DNA of 7,882 bases, taken from Rhodoferax sp. OV413. GTDB lineage: Bacteria; Pseudomonadota; Gammaproteobacteria; Burkholderiales; Burkholderiaceae_C. A program made the position numbers and the translations under genes. Within the stretch, counting starts at the first letter, position 1. Each line of letters begins with the position of its first letter. Positions 5,114 through 7,882 of this stretch are shown here, piece after piece. The notes under the pieces are model-generated. The model did no database searches and was not told where the DNA came from. It saw only the letters and a program-made list of their open reading frames with translations. Where the stretch lies: contig CAMATS010000088.1 in assembly GCA_945861195.1 (NCBI GenBank), positions 1 to 7,882 of the forward strand, written 5' to 3'.

Positions 5114-5587
5114 ATGCCACGTCGTCGCGAAGTCCCCAAACGTGAAATCCTGCCCGACCCCAAGTTCGGCAATGTCGAGTTGTCCAAATTCATGAACGTG
5201 ATCATGGAGGGCGGCAAAAAAGCGATCGCCGAGAGCATCATTTATGGTGCGCTGGAGCAAATCGAAAAGAAAAACCCCGGTAAAGATCCGTTGGAGGCCT
5301 TTGTCATGGCCATCAACAATGTCAAGCCCATGGTCGAAGTTAAATCACGCCGGGTGGGCGGTGCCAACTACCAGGTCCCCGTAGAGGTGCGGCCAGTGCG
5401 CCGGCTGGCCCTGTCCATGCGTTGGATCAAAGAGGCGGCGCGCAAGCGGGGCGAGAAATCAATGGCGCTGCGCCTTGCCAATGAGTTGATGGAAGCCACC
5501 GAAGGTCGGGGTGGTGCCATGAAGAAGCGTGACGAGGTGCACCGTATGGCCGAAGCCAACAAGGCCTTCTCACACTTCCGTTTCTGA
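5114..5587 (+). CDS. rpsG: 30S ribosomal protein S7
   Basis: S7 nucleates assembly of the 30S head by binding the 3' major domain of 16S rRNA, and lies near the E-site and mRNA exit. The 157-residue sequence is the normal bacterial length and matches the family throughout: MPRRREVPKREILPDPKFG at the basic N-terminus, the FMNVIMEGGKKAIAE helix (26-40), the beta-hairpin VEVKSRRVGGANYQVPVEV (74-92), RWIKEAARKRGEKSM (103-117), and HRMAEANKAFSHFRF at the end. The start is set by the strong Shine-Dalgarno sequence at 5102-5109. In enterobacteria this protein is also the translational repressor of its own operon, and the hairpin-rich spacer just upstream is the likely site of any such control here. 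It is followed 109 bp later by fusA. Confidence 0.99.
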   Translation: MPRRREVPKREILPDPKFGNVELSKFMNVIMEGGKKAIAESIIYGALEQIEKKNPGKDPLEAFVMAINNVKPMVEVKSRRVGGANYQVPVEVRPVRRLALSMRWIKEAARKRGEKSMALRLANELMEATEGRGGAMKKRDEVHRMAEANKAFSHFRF

Positions 5588-5696
5588 AAGAGCCAGCGGT
5601 GCTGCGGCCGTTGCTGCCGCGCGCCAGCCCAGCCGACCAGCCACAGTGGCTGGCTGTGTTGGCAGATTGAACAGATTGACCCAACCAGGATTCACC
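5588..5696 (+). other. rpsG-fusA spacer with two small hairpins and the fusA ribosome-binding site
   Basis: Stems are visible at 5604-5608/5616-5620 (GCGGC/GCCGC) and 5637-5642/5648-5653 (CCAGCC/GGCTGG). Neither has a T-run, so transcription should continue into fusA. CAGATTGA occurs twice with a 9-bp period (5663-5679). AGGA at 5687-5690, 6 bp before the ATG, is the fusA Shine-Dalgarno sequence. I found no second promoter. Confidence 0.6.
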
Positions 5697-7799
<2,103 letters not shown>

Positions 7800-7882
7800 T
7801 GACCAGGTGCCGGATCAATATTCGTTTAGCGGAGTTGCTCAGGCGCCCCTGATTTCAAGCTGTCTGCGACGCTGTGCCGCCC
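7800..7882. other. Post-fusA spacer, no gene start visible
   Basis: The last 83 bp contain no ATG with a ribosome-binding site on either strand. A 4-bp stem CAGG/CCTG near 7840 is too weak to call a terminator. The str operon commonly continues with tuf, which would begin beyond the window. Confidence 0.5.

Noticed and set aside
5529..5696. 56-residue N-terminal extension of EF-G starting inside rpsG
   Set aside because: The extra residues have no EF-G similarity. The conserved start MARHTPIERYRN begins at 5697 with its own AGGA.

Overview
The window looks like chromosomal DNA of a betaproteobacterium, order Burkholderiales, most likely a Comamonadaceae relative (Rhodoferax/Polaromonas/Acidovorax type). 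This rests on protein character (S12, S7, EF-G, a HemB with an aspartate-rich metal site, a HemJ-type membrane protein), fairly high GC content and gene order. No database search was possible, so the family placement is an inference. Every protein-coding gene found belongs to a recognisable family. The unexplained material is in the non-coding spacers.

Layout: (1) 1-821, minus strand: hemB, 5-aminolevulinate dehydratase, cut by the window edge at its C-terminus. (2) 822-1170: a 349-bp spacer between the divergent hemB and hemJ. It holds a small element bounded by 20-bp inverted repeats (837-962), an AT-rich block with a near-consensus sigma70 promoter (1020-1048), and about 100 bp later a textbook intrinsic terminator (1126-1154). 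No protein gene lies between promoter and terminator, so this is a candidate small RNA or a terminating leader of hemJ. (3) 1171-3108, plus strand: a tight cluster of hemJ (CopD/HemJ family), a VanZ-family multi-membrane protein and a thioredoxin-like [2Fe-2S] ferredoxin, with gaps of 14 and 10 bp. (4) 3186-4370: a D-alanyl-D-alanine carboxypeptidase (PBP5/6 family). (5) 4371-7799: the str operon rpsL-rpsG-fusA, with a strong promoter (4439-4467) preceded by an AT-rich UP-like tract. The rpsL-rpsG spacer carries four consecutive hairpins and the rpsG-fusA spacer carries smaller ones. (6) 7800-7882: 83 bp after fusA with no gene start visible; tuf would be the usual next gene.

How the genes fit together: HemB makes porphobilinogen early in haem synthesis, and HemJ oxidises protoporphyrinogen IX near its end. 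The two share one regulatory spacer, so the RNA unit there could link to haem control, although nothing in the sequence proves this. The carboxypeptidase trims peptidoglycan stems in the periplasm. The VanZ-family and ferredoxin genes have no assigned role. The str genes make two small-subunit proteins and the translocation GTPase. In enterobacteria S7 represses this operon by binding the rpsL-rpsG spacer, and the hairpin cluster here is the natural candidate for an equivalent site.

The best leads for something undescribed are the promoter-terminator RNA unit at 1055-1154, with its CU-rich anti-Shine-Dalgarno loop, and the inverted-repeat element in the hemB leader. No new multi-gene system (defence, biosynthetic or mobile) is visible.
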